Shown here: positions 34,369-42,958 of the stretch, piece after piece
Numbering within the stretch: position 1 is the first letter of the stretch
Layout: each line of letters begins with the position of its first letter
The notes under the pieces: model-generated
What the model saw: the letters and a program-made list of their open reading frames with translations, nothing else
Database searches by the model: none
Told to the model about the DNA's origin: nothing
Assembly: GCA_023389275.1 (NCBI GenBank)
Contig: JAEWEN010000004.1
Location: 1-51,722, forward strand
From: Bacillota bacterium
GTDB taxonomy: Bacteria > Bacillota > Clostridia > Clostridiales > Caloramatoraceae
Direction: 5' to 3'
Length of the DNA stretch: 51,722 nt
Made by a program: the position numbers and the translations under genes

Positions 34369-35073
34369 ATGGATAACAATCAATTTATTAATGGTTTTAA
34401 AAAATCTATGCCTATAACCTTAGGCTACTTTCCTGTAAGTTTCACATTTGGAATTTTTGCCACTAGTCTTGGACTTACTCCTTTATTATCAGTATTTGTA
34501 TCATTAACTAACTTTACTTCTGCAGGACAATTTGCAGGGACAAGCCTTATATTTACTAGTGCTTCTTTAATTGAAATAGCTGTAACAGTTTTTGTTATAA
34601 ACATAAGATACATGCTGATGAGCTTTTCTCTTTCTCAGAGAATTGAAAAAATGTCTACAATAAAGAAAATGGCTTTAGCTTTTGGTATAACCGATGAAAC
34701 TTACGCACTTATGGCAACTGAAAAAGAAAAGATAGGTTTTACATATGGACTTGGAATGACATTTGGACCTTTTTTAGGGTGGATAATGGGAACCTTATGT
34801 GGTGCTATATCATCTAATTTTTTATCAGATTCTATGCAAAATGCAATGGGAATAGCACTATATGCTATGTTTTTAGCTATTATTATACCACCTTCTAGAA
34901 AATTTAAAGCAATACTTATAGTTGTTTTAATAGCTGCACTTATTAGTTCATTATTTTTCTATATTCCTGCTTTAAAAAATGTTTCCGGGGGATTTGTTAT
35001 TATAATATCTACTATAATTGCTTGTACTATAGGAGCCAAATTTTTACCAATGGAGGAGTATATAAATGGATAG
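34369..35073 (+). CDS. azlC: Branched-chain amino acid exporter, large subunit
   Basis: The 234-residue membrane protein carries the AzlC pattern: PITLGYFPVSFTFGIFA near the N terminus, TSAGQFAG, and FGITDETYALM in the middle. With AzlD it exports branched-chain amino acids or analogues. An open frame extends 26 codons upstream to a TTG, but AAGGAGGAG directly precedes the ATG at 34369, which is the better start. The stop overlaps the azlD start by eight bases, so translation is coupled. No AzlB regulator is beside it. Confidence 0.9.
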   Translation: MDNNQFINGFKKSMPITLGYFPVSFTFGIFATSLGLTPLLSVFVSLTNFTSAGQFAGTSLIFTSASLIEIAVTVFVINIRYMLMSFSLSQRIEKMSTIKKMALAFGITDETYALMATEKEKIGFTYGLGMTFGPFLGWIMGTLCGAISSNFLSDSMQNAMGIALYAMFLAIIIPPSRKFKAILIVVLIAALISSLFFYIPALKNVSGGFVIIISTIIACTIGAKFLPMEEYING

Positions 35074-35368
35074 AATTATTATATGTATTTTAATTATGGC
35101 ACTTGTTTCATATATTCCTCGTGTTGTTCCAATATTATTAATGAAAAAGGAAATAACATCTAAGTTTATTAATTCCTTTCTTTTTTACATGCCCTACGCT
35201 GTTTTAAGCGCTATGACATTTCCTTCTATAGTTTATTCAACAGGAAATACTACAGTTGGAATTTTAGGAAGTATATTTGCACTTATACTTGCATTTTTTA
35301 ATCAAGGTCTTTTAAAAACCGCTTTATTTACAGTTGGTTTTGTTTATATATTAAATTTATTTATTTAA
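35066..35368 (+). CDS. azlD: Branched-chain amino acid exporter, small subunit
   Basis: The 100-residue protein has three to four helices and the AzlD signature YIPRVVPILLM near the N terminus, with FLFYMPYAVLSAMTFP in the middle. It forms the exporter with AzlC. Its ribosome site, GGAGGA, lies inside azlC. It is followed by a terminator shared with the broken patatin gene. Confidence 0.88.
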   Translation: MDRIIICILIMALVSYIPRVVPILLMKKEITSKFINSFLFYMPYAVLSAMTFPSIVYSTGNTTVGILGSIFALILAFFNQGLLKTALFTVGFVYILNLFI

Positions 35369-35394
35369 AAAAGGTAGCTAATTAGCTACCTTTT
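35369..35394. terminator. Bidirectional intrinsic terminator
   Basis: AAAAGGTAGCTA and its complement meet with at most a short AT loop as a perfect palindrome. It overlaps the end of the leftward patatin gene. Confidence 0.85.
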
Positions 35395-36266
35395 AAATGT
35401 TTTTTAACACAATCATATCCTAGGGAATATAAGTGTTCTTTATAGTCTTTTATTTTATAAAAATCTGTAGATTTTATTTCTTCATAGTTATCTATATTAA
35501 TAATATTTAATTTATTCTTATCTCTAACATAAATTACTCTGTCGTCATTTAAAGGAGTGTTTAATATATCTAAAACATATGAAAATAAATCTGTTTTTCC
35601 CTTAGATGTAAAACTAGGTTTATCATTTATTTTAAGTCCATATGTTATGTATTTCTCACTTCCTTCTATATCAAATGCCCAAACAGGAAAATTACTTAGA
35701 ATTCCTCCATCTACTATATAAGATGGCTTTTTATATTCGTTAAGTATAACAGGGGTAAAAATAAGGGGTATAGCACAACTCATTCTAATAGCAGTAGATA
35801 TTTTAAACTCACCTGGGTTAAAGCCATAGTCAGCTAAATCATTTGGCATAACTACTAACCTTCTATTTGTAATATCTGCAGCAATTATTATAAGTGGACT
35901 TTTTCTTCTTTTAATTATATCTGAAAAAGTAACTATTCCTTTTTTTTCAAGTAAGGGAGCTATAAAGTCTTCAATAACCTTACTATTGTAAACACCTTTA
36001 TTTTGAAATACATTTAGTGCTTTTCATGGTGGTATCTTTTTATTAAGCCCTGACTTATATAAAAACTTTTCAAACTCTTCTCCGTAAAATATCTCCTCTA
36101 TTTCATCTGGCGTATAACCTACACATATAAGTGACGCCATAAGAGACCCTACAGATGTTCCTGCACATCTTTTTATTTTACATCCCGCTTCTAAAAGAGC
36201 TTTGTATGCCCCTACATAAGTAACGCCTAATGCACCTCCACCTTCCAAAACAAGGTTTATGTTCAT
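35382..36266 (-). pseudogene. Patatin-like phospholipase, interrupted by one in-frame TGA
   Basis: Read as one frame, 294 residues cover the full patatin fold. Residues 8-12 form the EGGGA oxyanion turn, Ser38 is the nucleophile in GTSVG, and Asp186 in VDGG is the catalytic partner. The only defect is a TGA at codon 81 (36026-36024): the frame stays the same on both sides and the 58 codons after the stop translate as good patatin sequence (NKGVYNSKVIEDFIAPLLEK). The start at 36266 has AAGGGGA upstream. The choices are a recent nonsense mutation, a sequencing error, or read-through. The first possibility fits best. Confidence 0.85.
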
Positions 36267-36331
36267 TTAAATCCCCTTTAAAAATTCTATACAATATATA
36301 ATATGATGCTTTATATTAATTTATTATGAAA

Positions 36332-36976
36332 TTAACCACCTAAAGTAACATCTTGAGTATTATACCAAGAAAAAGCATTGTTAATATGCTCACCTTTAAA
36401 ATCTGGCCAAAAATCATCTACTATATAAAAATCAGAGTAAATAGATTGAACAGGTAAAAATCCACTTAGTCTTCTTCTACCACCCCATCTAATTATAAGA
36501 TCAATTTTTGAAACATCACTTGATTGAATACATGATGTTAAATTATTTTTATTTACCTTTTCTGTATTAGTAATGTAAGCAAGATCCCAATGCCAACCAT
36601 AATTAACTAATATATTTGCTTTTATTTGCCCTTCTTTACCTTTATGTCTTTTAGTGTAAGGTAAAAGCTCCTTTGGGAATACTGGTGAGGATGTATTTCC
36701 AACAACCAAAACATGTGCACCTTCTTCTAAAAGCTTATTAGTAGCTTCTATACAAGCTTTGGTAAATGCCTCTTTCTGAGAAGCTGGTCTTTTTGCATTA
36801 TCAGTTGTAAATCCATAGTATGTAACTTCTTTTACACCTAAATCTCTACACATTCTATAAGATGTAAGCCCTGGATCAAGTCCATACTCATATCCCCTAT
36901 CTTTAGTATATCCTTTATCTACTGCCCATCTTCTATTTCCATCAGGTATAATACCTACATGTAATGGAATCCTCAT
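36332..36976 (-). CDS. Short undecaprenyl diphosphate synthase-like protein
   Basis: The 214-residue protein belongs to the cis-prenyltransferase (UppS) family, which extends isoprenoid diphosphates. The diphosphate-binding IIPDGNRRWA (Asp12, Arg15, Arg16) replaces the usual DGNGRWA. The C-terminal IRWGGRRRLSGFLPVQSIYS with WPDF replaces the usual RTSGEQRISNF-type segment. It is about 35 residues shorter than housekeeping UppS. It may be a specialised paralogue rather than the cell-wall enzyme. I chose the ATG at 36976 because AGAGGTGA precedes it; a GTG three codons earlier would sit inside that ribosome site. Confidence 0.75.
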   Translation of the reverse strand: MRIPLHVGIIPDGNRRWAVDKGYTKDRGYEYGLDPGLTSYRMCRDLGVKEVTYYGFTTDNAKRPASQKEAFTKACIEATNKLLEEGAHVLVVGNTSSPVFPKELLPYTKRHKGKEGQIKANILVNYGWHWDLAYITNTEKVNKNNLTSCIQSSDVSKIDLIIRWGGRRRLSGFLPVQSIYSDFYIVDDFWPDFKGEHINNAFSWYNTQDVTLGG

Positions 36977-37123
36977 ATTAATCACCTCTAATGTTAAGTA
37001 TTCCCTTTATTTTTTAATGATATTCTACTTATTTTTATTAATTTCTTATATCTTAATCTTTACATAATATAAAAAATATACGAAAATATTATTTAATAAA
37101 TTTATATTTAAAAGGAGACTGAC

Positions 37124-37852
37124 ATGCAAAAGCTTTTAAGTAAATTACGCCAAGGTATAAATGACTATAATCTTATTCAATCAGGTGATAAAATTGCTGT
37201 TGGACTTTCTGGTGGTAAAGATAGTTTAACACTTCTTAAACTTTTAAGAGAATATCAAAAGTTTTCACCTGAAAAATTTGATTTAGTAGCAATTACATTA
37301 AACCCAGGTCTTGGCTGCGATTTTTCTCCTCTTCATAGTTTTTGTAAGGAAATAGATGTTGAATTTCATGAAATTGAAACCTATATAGGAGAAATAGTGT
37401 TTAATATTAAAAAAGAAAAAAATCCATGTTCTTTATGTGCAAAGCTTCGCCGAGGTGCTTTAAATGATTATGCTAAAAAGTTTAATTGTAACAAAATTGC
37501 ACTAGGCCATCACCTTGATGATGCTATAGAAACCTTTTTACTTTCTATGTTTTATGAAGGTAGAGTAAGCTGTTTTTCACCAAAAACCAAATTTGAAAAA
37601 GCAGGAATTACATTAATTCGACCTATGATATATATAGAAGAAAGCTCTACAAAAAGCTTTTCTAAAAAATATAATCTTCCCATTATAGAAAACCCATGTC
37701 CTGCAAATGGATACACAAAAAGAGAAGATATTAAAAATCTTATTAAAACATTAAAAAAAGACATTCCATTTATTAAAAAAAGTCTTTTTTCTTGTCTTAC
37801 TAATAAAGAGCAGCTTTTTATATGGGATAAAAATGAAATAAAAAAACTATAA
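37124..37852 (+). CDS. TtcA-like PP-loop ATPase, tRNA thiolation family (paralogue 2)
   Basis: This 242-residue protein has the PP-loop SGGKDS at 29-34, the cluster cysteines Cys102 and Cys105 in NPCSLCAKLRRG, the GHHLDDAIET motif and NPCPANGYTKR with a third cysteine near residue 190. It matches TtcA-type tRNA 2-thiocytidine enzymes more closely than the paralogue at 12322-13185. Both have GDKIAVxxSGGKDS, so the pair arose by duplication but diverged long ago. It is a single-gene unit with a terminator. Confidence 0.85.
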   Translation: MQKLLSKLRQGINDYNLIQSGDKIAVGLSGGKDSLTLLKLLREYQKFSPEKFDLVAITLNPGLGCDFSPLHSFCKEIDVEFHEIETYIGEIVFNIKKEKNPCSLCAKLRRGALNDYAKKFNCNKIALGHHLDDAIETFLLSMFYEGRVSCFSPKTKFEKAGITLIRPMIYIEESSTKSFSKKYNLPIIENPCPANGYTKREDIKNLIKTLKKDIPFIKKSLFSCLTNKEQLFIWDKNEIKKL

Positions 37853-37879
37853 TAAGAACTACTATTAGTAGTTCTTATT
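37851..37879. terminator. Bidirectional intrinsic terminator
   Basis: AATAAGAACTACT and AGTAGTTCTTATT form a 13-base stem with a three-base loop between two converging genes. Confidence 0.9.
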
Positions 37880-38291
37880 AACATATAGAGTTTGAAGATA
37901 GTAATATAGATGATGTAATATAAGCCTCTTCACTATTTATATATATAGCATCTAAATCTTCAATTAAACTTGAAACCTTTACCTGCCCTGAAAAATCTAA
38001 TGGTAGCACAATAAATGTACTAAAAGGAACACTAAAACTTTTAAAAAGAAGACCACATACATTTGTTGATGTATAGGTTATTTCCCCTTTTATTATTCCA
38101 TGTACAATTAGAGTATTTCCTGTTAATCTTTGACCTTCAAGTGAAGTTCCACTTTCCCCTTTAACTATATAACTTCTTTTTATAAAAACCTCGCCTTGAA
38201 CATCTTCAATTCTTCTTATAAAAGGCTCTTTACATAAAAGGCCTATTTTTCTATCTATAGTTATTTGCTTAAACGGTGACAATTCCTTCAC
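37878..38291 (-). CDS. SPOCS-domain (DUF3794) protein, third of three in tandem
   Basis: The 137 residues make up a single DUF3794/SPOCS domain, recognised by SGTSLEGQRLTGNTLIVHGIIKGEITYTS, followed by SVPFSTFIVLPLDF. In clostridia such domains occur in SipL and other spore-coat proteins, so a role at the spore surface is possible. The start is not certain: the GTG at 38291 has an AAGGA site close to it, and a TTG at 38282 with GGTGAAGGA is an alternative. It lies six bases after its upstream paralogue. No signal peptide is present. Confidence 0.8.
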   Translation of the reverse strand: MKELSPFKQITIDRKIGLLCKEPFIRRIEDVQGEVFIKRSYIVKGESGTSLEGQRLTGNTLIVHGIIKGEITYTSTNVCGLLFKSFSVPFSTFIVLPLDFSGQVKVSSLIEDLDAIYINSEEAYITSSILLSSNSIC

Positions 38292-38297
38292 CTTCCT

Positions 38298-38747
38298 TTA
38301 TATAAATTCAACATTTAAAAATATTAGAGAAAAAACCTGTAAAAGATCTTTTTTAAGCCTTATTGTATCTGCAAGTAAAATATCAGGATTTATTTTAAAT
38401 TTTTCTTCTTTTATTATCTTCTTTATGTCTACTTCATTTATGCTTTTTGGTACAACAACAAATATTGTTTTTATAGCTTCAAAGGGACAAAAGCAAACTT
38501 TTCCCCTAGAGTTTTGAGGTATATACTCTACTTCCCCTTTTATACTTACATCTACTAAAAGCTTATATCCTGATAGATTTTGTCCCTCTAAAGACACGTC
38601 TTCCTTTGTTTCAATAAGCTTATATGATTGAACATTAGCACATGCAAAAGTACCTATAACTTTTTTTATAAAAGGAAATTGTCTATCTAAAGCTACTATT
38701 TCACTTATTTTTTCTTGCTTAAAATACTTACAGCTATTACTCACCAC
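38298..38747 (-). CDS. SPOCS-domain (DUF3794) protein, second of three in tandem
   Basis: The 149-residue protein has the same domain: DVSLEGQNLSGYKLLVDVSIKGEVEYIPQ, then FCPFEAIKTIFVVVPK. It starts at a GTG at 38747 with GGGGTG upstream, inside the last codons of the previous gene (an 11-base overlap). The three genes form one leftward operon. Divergence between the copies is high outside the SLEGQ core, which argues for old duplication and separate roles. Confidence 0.8.
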   Translation of the reverse strand: MVSNSCKYFKQEKISEIVALDRQFPFIKKVIGTFACANVQSYKLIETKEDVSLEGQNLSGYKLLVDVSIKGEVEYIPQNSRGKVCFCPFEAIKTIFVVVPKSINEVDIKKIIKEEKFKINPDILLADTIRLKKDLLQVFSLIFLNVEFI

Positions 38748-39168
38748 TTTTCACCCCTTTAAAACATTTTTTAACCTTTGTAAAAGTAGTAATATTACCA
38801 TATATTTTTCTTTTATTTAATGCACATACATAAACGTCACTTGCTTCAACCTCTATATCGAAAAAATCCAAATTATCAACTTGATTATCTATAGCTATAC
38901 ATTCCCAGTAAGGAATAATATATCTACATTTATATAAAGTCCCTCTAACTGAGGCATAACATATATCCACAGTAAACTTTGTAAGAACAACTATATTTCT
39001 CCCTGTAGATACTTGTCCCTCTAAAGATGTTGCTATAGGGCTTTCTATTATATGTGATTTTAATACATTTTTATTAACAGCAACATCAACTATTCTTCCT
39101 ATATTAGGCTGATAGTTTTTAATCGGAATTTCAAAGTCTATATTTGATTGCTTAAAATTCTCACTCAA
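38737..39168 (-). CDS. SPOCS-domain (DUF3794) protein, first of three in tandem
   Basis: This 143-residue member carries ATSLEGQVSTGRNIVVLTKFTVDICYAS and IIPYWECIAID, a DUF3794 pattern with the usual Pro-Phe replaced by Pro-Tyr. The start is a TTG at 39168 behind AAAGGAGG, so all three genes of this operon use non-ATG starts. No sigma-E/K or SpoIIID site could be made out with confidence in the short upstream gap. Confidence 0.78.
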   Translation of the reverse strand: MSENFKQSNIDFEIPIKNYQPNIGRIVDVAVNKNVLKSHIIESPIATSLEGQVSTGRNIVVLTKFTVDICYASVRGTLYKCRYIIPYWECIAIDNQVDNLDFFDIEVEASDVYVCALNKRKIYGNITTFTKVKKCFKGVKSGE

Positions 39169-39239
39169 ATTTATAGCCTCCTTTCCTTTTTGATAATATA
39201 TTATGTTAATCCCTTATATAAAGTTCATAAAAATAAAAA

Positions 39240-39260
39240 AAGGCTGCAAAATGCAACCTT
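39240..39260 (-). terminator. Intrinsic terminator of the topoisomerase gene
   Basis: Read leftward, AAGGTTGCA pairs with TGCAGCCTT (one wobble) and seven T follow, overlapping the end of the gene. Confidence 0.82.
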
Positions 39261-41108
39261 CTATTTTTCCCTTGTATCACAAACAAGTTCTGATTTATGA
39301 AATTTTATTGTATTAATTCCACTTCTAGTAAAGTTATATATTTCATTTAAAAAATCTTCTTTTTTAAAACTTCCTTTTTCAATATCATAAAGCTTTTTTT
39401 CAAGTCTTCCTGTATAATCTGTATCCATTAAACTTTTTATAGGAAATGTTTCTATTAGTTTTTCTCCTCTATCTGTTATAAGTAGTGATTTTCCCTTTGT
39501 AGTTATATATTTTGCAGTTTTTAGCTTATTTATAGTTTCTGCTCTTGTTGCAGCAGTTCCTATAGAATATCCATATAATATGTTTTCATCTTTTTCCTCA
39601 TCATCTGACCCTGTATTTTTGCCACATGTTTCCATAGCCTTTAAAAGAGTTTTTTCAGTATGATGTGCAGGAGGTTTAGTTTTTTTACTTTCTACTTTTA
39701 AGGATATAACCTCCACTACTTCATTAACTTTAAGGTCTGGTAAAAGTTCATCTTTTTTATCCTCATTGTAAAGTTTAAGCCATCCCTTTACCTTTTGAAC
39801 CTTTCCTCTAGACCTAAAATGTCTTTCATAATTTTCCCCTTGAATAGATGTAATAACCTCTACTATTTCAAATTCAGCAGGAGGCATAAATTGAGATATA
39901 AATCTATTTTTAATAGCCTCATATACTATTTTCTCATCAGCACTTAATGACTTTGGAATAATGTAAGTTGGAATAATAGCACTATGACTTTCTACCTTTG
40001 AGTTATTAAACACTTTTTTACTATTTGTAAATACTATTTCATCTTTAAAATCATAAGCGTTTTTTAGTGTGTTTAAAACTTTACATGCTTTATCTTTTAA
40101 GCTTTCCTCAAGTGCTGTACTTTCAGTTCTAGGATATGTTATATATTTTTTTTCATAAAGGCTTTGAGCTACTTTTAAAACCTTATCAGCTGTAAATCCC
40201 TTAGCTTTACTAGTTACATATCCTTGAAGGTTACTAAGGTTAAAAAGACTTGGTGGAAACTCTTTTTTATTTTCAACAGTTTTATCTGAAACCTTAGCTT
40301 CCTTTCCCTTAATTTCATTTTTAAGTTTTTCTACTATTTCCTTAGACTTAAACTTATCTTTATCACCATGAAAAAACTTTCCTGTGTATTCACCATTTTC
40401 TCCTTTAAAAGTTCCTACAAGTGAAAAAAAGTTTTCTGGTTTAAAGTTTTTAATTTGCATTTCTCTATCATAGATCATTTTCAAAGTTGGCATAATAACT
40501 CTTCCAATGTTTAAAACATTTCCCCTTCCCCTTGCATACTTCATAGTAGCAACAGAGGTAAAGTTTATACCAATTACCCAATCTGCTAATTGACGGCTAA
40601 CCCCTGCGTCTTGAAGGGATTTCATATCCTTATTATCTTTAAGTGAATCAAGGCCTTTTTTTATTTCTGTAGGTGTCCATTCATTTATAAGTATTCTTTT
40701 AATAGGTTTATTTGCTTTTAAGTAACTAAAAATAAGATAAGCTATAAGCTCACCTTCCCTATCAAAGTCTGTAGCTGATATAATCTCCTCTACATCATCT
40801 CTATTTATTAAACCTTTTATAATATTAAGCTGCTTTTTAGCACCACTATCCTCAACATTTCTATTTTTAGAACTAGGCTTTACCTTATACTTAAACTTCT
40901 CTGGAATATAGGGAAAATTATTAAAATCCCATTTTGCTAAATTCTCATTATAATCTTTACAATCACAAAGTGTTAATAAATGTCCAAAAGCCCAGGTTAC
41001 TATATATCCGTTTCCCTCATAATATCCATCTTTTTTATTTTTACATCCTAATGCGTCTACAATATTTCTAGCTACAGAGGGTTTCTCTGCAAGAATTAAT
41101 TTATTCAT
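39261..41108 (-). CDS. topB: DNA topoisomerase III (type IA)
   Basis: The 615-residue enzyme relaxes and decatenates DNA. The TOPRIM domain at the N terminus has Glu8 (LAEKPSVA) and DFDREGE with Asp114 and Asp116. The catalytic tyrosine is Tyr325 in YITYPRTES. The GRV segment near 202 and the HTEKTLLKAME motif further on are typical. It is somewhat shorter than E. coli TopB (653) and lacks a zinc-ribbon tail, so it ends soon after the core. No conjugation genes surround it, so it looks chromosomal rather than plasmid-borne. Confidence 0.93.
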   Translation of the reverse strand: MNKLILAEKPSVARNIVDALGCKNKKDGYYEGNGYIVTWAFGHLLTLCDCKDYNENLAKWDFNNFPYIPEKFKYKVKPSSKNRNVEDSGAKKQLNIIKGLINRDDVEEIISATDFDREGELIAYLIFSYLKANKPIKRILINEWTPTEIKKGLDSLKDNKDMKSLQDAGVSRQLADWVIGINFTSVATMKYARGRGNVLNIGRVIMPTLKMIYDREMQIKNFKPENFFSLVGTFKGENGEYTGKFFHGDKDKFKSKEIVEKLKNEIKGKEAKVSDKTVENKKEFPPSLFNLSNLQGYVTSKAKGFTADKVLKVAQSLYEKKYITYPRTESTALEESLKDKACKVLNTLKNAYDFKDEIVFTNSKKVFNNSKVESHSAIIPTYIIPKSLSADEKIVYEAIKNRFISQFMPPAEFEIVEVITSIQGENYERHFRSRGKVQKVKGWLKLYNEDKKDELLPDLKVNEVVEVISLKVESKKTKPPAHHTEKTLLKAMETCGKNTGSDDEEKDENILYGYSIGTAATRAETINKLKTAKYITTKGKSLLITDRGEKLIETFPIKSLMDTDYTGRLEKKLYDIEKGSFKKEDFLNEIYNFTRSGINTIKFHKSELVCDTREK

Positions 41109-41170
41109 ATTTTATCACCTTAAAATCTATGTTTTTTATATTATAACACGTATATAAAATGTATAAATTA

Positions 41171-41200
41171 AAATAGGTTGTAGATATCTACAACCTATTT
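41171..41200. terminator. Palindromic intrinsic terminator
   Basis: A perfect 30-base palindrome (AAATAGGTTGTAGAT and its complement) overlaps the stop codon of the TSCPD gene; read leftward it runs into TTTAATTTATAC. Confidence 0.82.
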
Positions 41201-41440
41201 ACATATATATTCTTCTAAAGCTTTAGATAATTGGTCAGGACAAGATGTTCCTCTTCCTCTACAATCTATTCCTTTAAGTCTTTCAATTGCATCTTCTACT
41301 TTCATACCTTTAACTAATGCAGATATTCCTTGAAGATTTCCTTCACATCCATTTACAAATTCTACACTTTCTATTATTCCATTTTTAACTTCATAGTTTA
41401 TTTGTTTTGAACAAACACCTTTTGTATTATAAGTACTCAT
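41195..41440 (-). CDS. TIGR03905-type TSCPD-domain protein
   Basis: The 81-residue protein has the TSCPDQL motif (about 66-72) that names the family, and conserved cysteines at CSKQI, NGCEGN and DCRGRG. The TSCPD domain is also found at the C terminus of B12-dependent ribonucleotide reductases, where it binds metal or nucleotide. The free-standing protein has no proven role. GGAGGTAAAAA precedes the ATG. Codon use is normal and it is monocistronic. Confidence 0.9.
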   Translation of the reverse strand: MSTYNTKGVCSKQINYEVKNGIIESVEFVNGCEGNLQGISALVKGMKVEDAIERLKGIDCRGRGTSCPDQLSKALEEYICK

Positions 41441-41525
41441 TTTTTACCTCCTACTTTCCCTTTTTTGCTATTTATATATTATCATCATTAAAAACATATT
41501 AAAAGCCAAACTTTATTTATATAAA

Positions 41526-41557
41526 AAAGCCCTATATAGTTAACTATATAGAGCTTT
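41526..41557. terminator. Bidirectional intrinsic terminator
   Basis: CTATATAGTTAACTATATAG is a perfect palindrome, flanked after one mismatch by AAAGC and GCTTT. It sits just past the antiporter stop codon. Confidence 0.8.
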
Positions 41558-41575
41558 AAATTTTATATGTTTAAT

Positions 41576-42778
41576 TTAACTACTAATACTTGATTTATCA
41601 TATTTATCTGAAAATACTATTTTAAGAAGTAGTGGTGTTACAACTGTTGAAACTATTATAACAACAAGTAATGTAGGATACATATCAGCTGTAATAATTC
41701 CCTTATCAAGACCTAGTGATGCAGTAATTATTGCAACCTCTCCACGAGATATCATACCTACACCAATTTGAACAGACTCGTGACTACTAATTCCATATGC
41801 TCTAGCAGTACCTGCACAACCTATTACTTTACCTAAAATAGCAGCTATAGATATAAATATAATTGGAAGTATAACTTCTCCACCTAGCTCTTTAAGGTTT
41901 ATAGAAAGACCTATACTACTAAAGAAAATAGGAGAAACTAAGAAAGTTGAAACATTTGAAAACTTCTCATCAAAAGCATGATTTTGCTTAGTTAAAGCTA
42001 TAACAAGCCCTGCAACATATGCTCCTGTTATAGCAGCTATTCCAAGTGCTTCCTCAACAAATATTGAGAACATTATAGTAATACCTGCTGTTAAAAGAAT
42101 TAATGTTTCTAGTTTTTTACCTTTATCTCCTGTTTCCATAAACTTATCAACAAGTTTAGGTAGGAATTTAAGTGCTAATCCTGAGATAACTAAGAAAATA
42201 AGTATTTTTACAACTATCATAACAATTCCCATTGCACCTGCTGCATCTCCAGCTGATGGAGCAATAAGCATAATAGCAACAGAAAGAATTATAATACCTA
42301 AAATATCGTCTATAATCGCCGCTCCTATTATATTAACACCTGCTCTTGAATTTAATTTTCCAAGTTCATTAAGTGTTTGTACACTAATAGCAACACTTGT
42401 AGCAGTAAGTATAACCCCTACAAAAATACTTTCTGAAAGATTTCCTGTAAAAGCATAAGTAACACCTGCTCCTAAAATTAGTGGAACTATAATTCCACCT
42501 ACAGCAATTAAAAATGATGAAACTCCAGCTGTTTTAAACTTTTCAACGTCTGTTTCAAGACCAGCTGCAAACATAAGGAAAATAACCCCTACTTGCGCCA
42601 TAACTTTAATTGGGTCACTTTCTTGAACTAAATCAAAAAGTGATGGCCCTATTATAATACCTGATAATAGGAATCCAAGAACCTTAGGCATTTTAAGTTT
42701 TTGACTTATTACACCTAAAATCTCTCCAACAAATAAAATTATACCTACTTGAAATATAAATTCTATAATTCCATGCAT
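41576..42778 (-). CDS. CPA2-family cation:proton antiporter
   Basis: The 400-residue transporter has about twelve helices of the Na/H exchanger fold. GVIFLMFAAGLETDVEKFK is the CPA2 pattern in the first part. The ion-binding segment is IGAAIIDDILGIIILS, with an Asp pair, and ISRGEVAIITASLG is the last repeat. It lacks the TrkA-N/TrkA-C domain seen in many Kef relatives, so any regulatory subunit is separate. The ion (K or Na) is unknown. I chose the ATG at 42778 because GGGGGGTG precedes it. Upstream there are a promoter and two TGTATACA sites. Confidence 0.88.
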   Translation of the reverse strand: MHGIIEFIFQVGIILFVGEILGVISQKLKMPKVLGFLLSGIIIGPSLFDLVQESDPIKVMAQVGVIFLMFAAGLETDVEKFKTAGVSSFLIAVGGIIVPLILGAGVTYAFTGNLSESIFVGVILTATSVAISVQTLNELGKLNSRAGVNIIGAAIIDDILGIIILSVAIMLIAPSAGDAAGAMGIVMIVVKILIFLVISGLALKFLPKLVDKFMETGDKGKKLETLILLTAGITIMFSIFVEEALGIAAITGAYVAGLVIALTKQNHAFDEKFSNVSTFLVSPIFFSSIGLSINLKELGGEVILPIIFISIAAILGKVIGCAGTARAYGISSHESVQIGVGMISRGEVAIITASLGLDKGIITADMYPTLLVVIIVSTVVTPLLLKIVFSDKYDKSSISS

Positions 42779-42832
42779 AAAAGCACCCCCCACAACATAA
42801 AAGTGTAATCTTATATAATTATATAGAAATAT

Positions 42833-42861
42833 GTTATATTAGTAGTTTTTACTATAAGCAA
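42833..42861 (-). promoter_or_regulatory. Promoter of the antiporter gene
   Basis: On the minus strand TTGCTT (42861-42856) and TATAAC (42838-42833) are separated by 17 bases. Confidence 0.55.
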
Positions 42862-42863
42862 AT

Positions 42864-42903
42864 TGTATACAGATAAGATTATAACCAAATATCTCTGTAT
42901 ACA
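42864..42903. promoter_or_regulatory. Paired TGTATACA sites upstream of the antiporter promoter
   Basis: TGTATACA, a perfect eight-base palindrome, occurs at 42864-42871 and 42896-42903, with AGA and TCT placed symmetrically around the pair. The copies are 32 bases apart, about three helical turns. The nearer one abuts the -35 element. GntR-type regulators use similar sites, which makes a dimer-of-dimers operator plausible. As a hairpin it would lack a proper T run. Confidence 0.5.
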
Positions 42904-42958
42904 CAATCCTTTAATTACAAAAGAATCAATTTTTGGAATATTCACCAACCCTTAAAAA

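Noticed and set aside
36000..36030. In-frame TGA in the patatin gene as selenocysteine
   Set aside because: No hairpin of bacterial SECIS type follows the TGA, and patatins do not have a catalytic Cys/Sec at that position.
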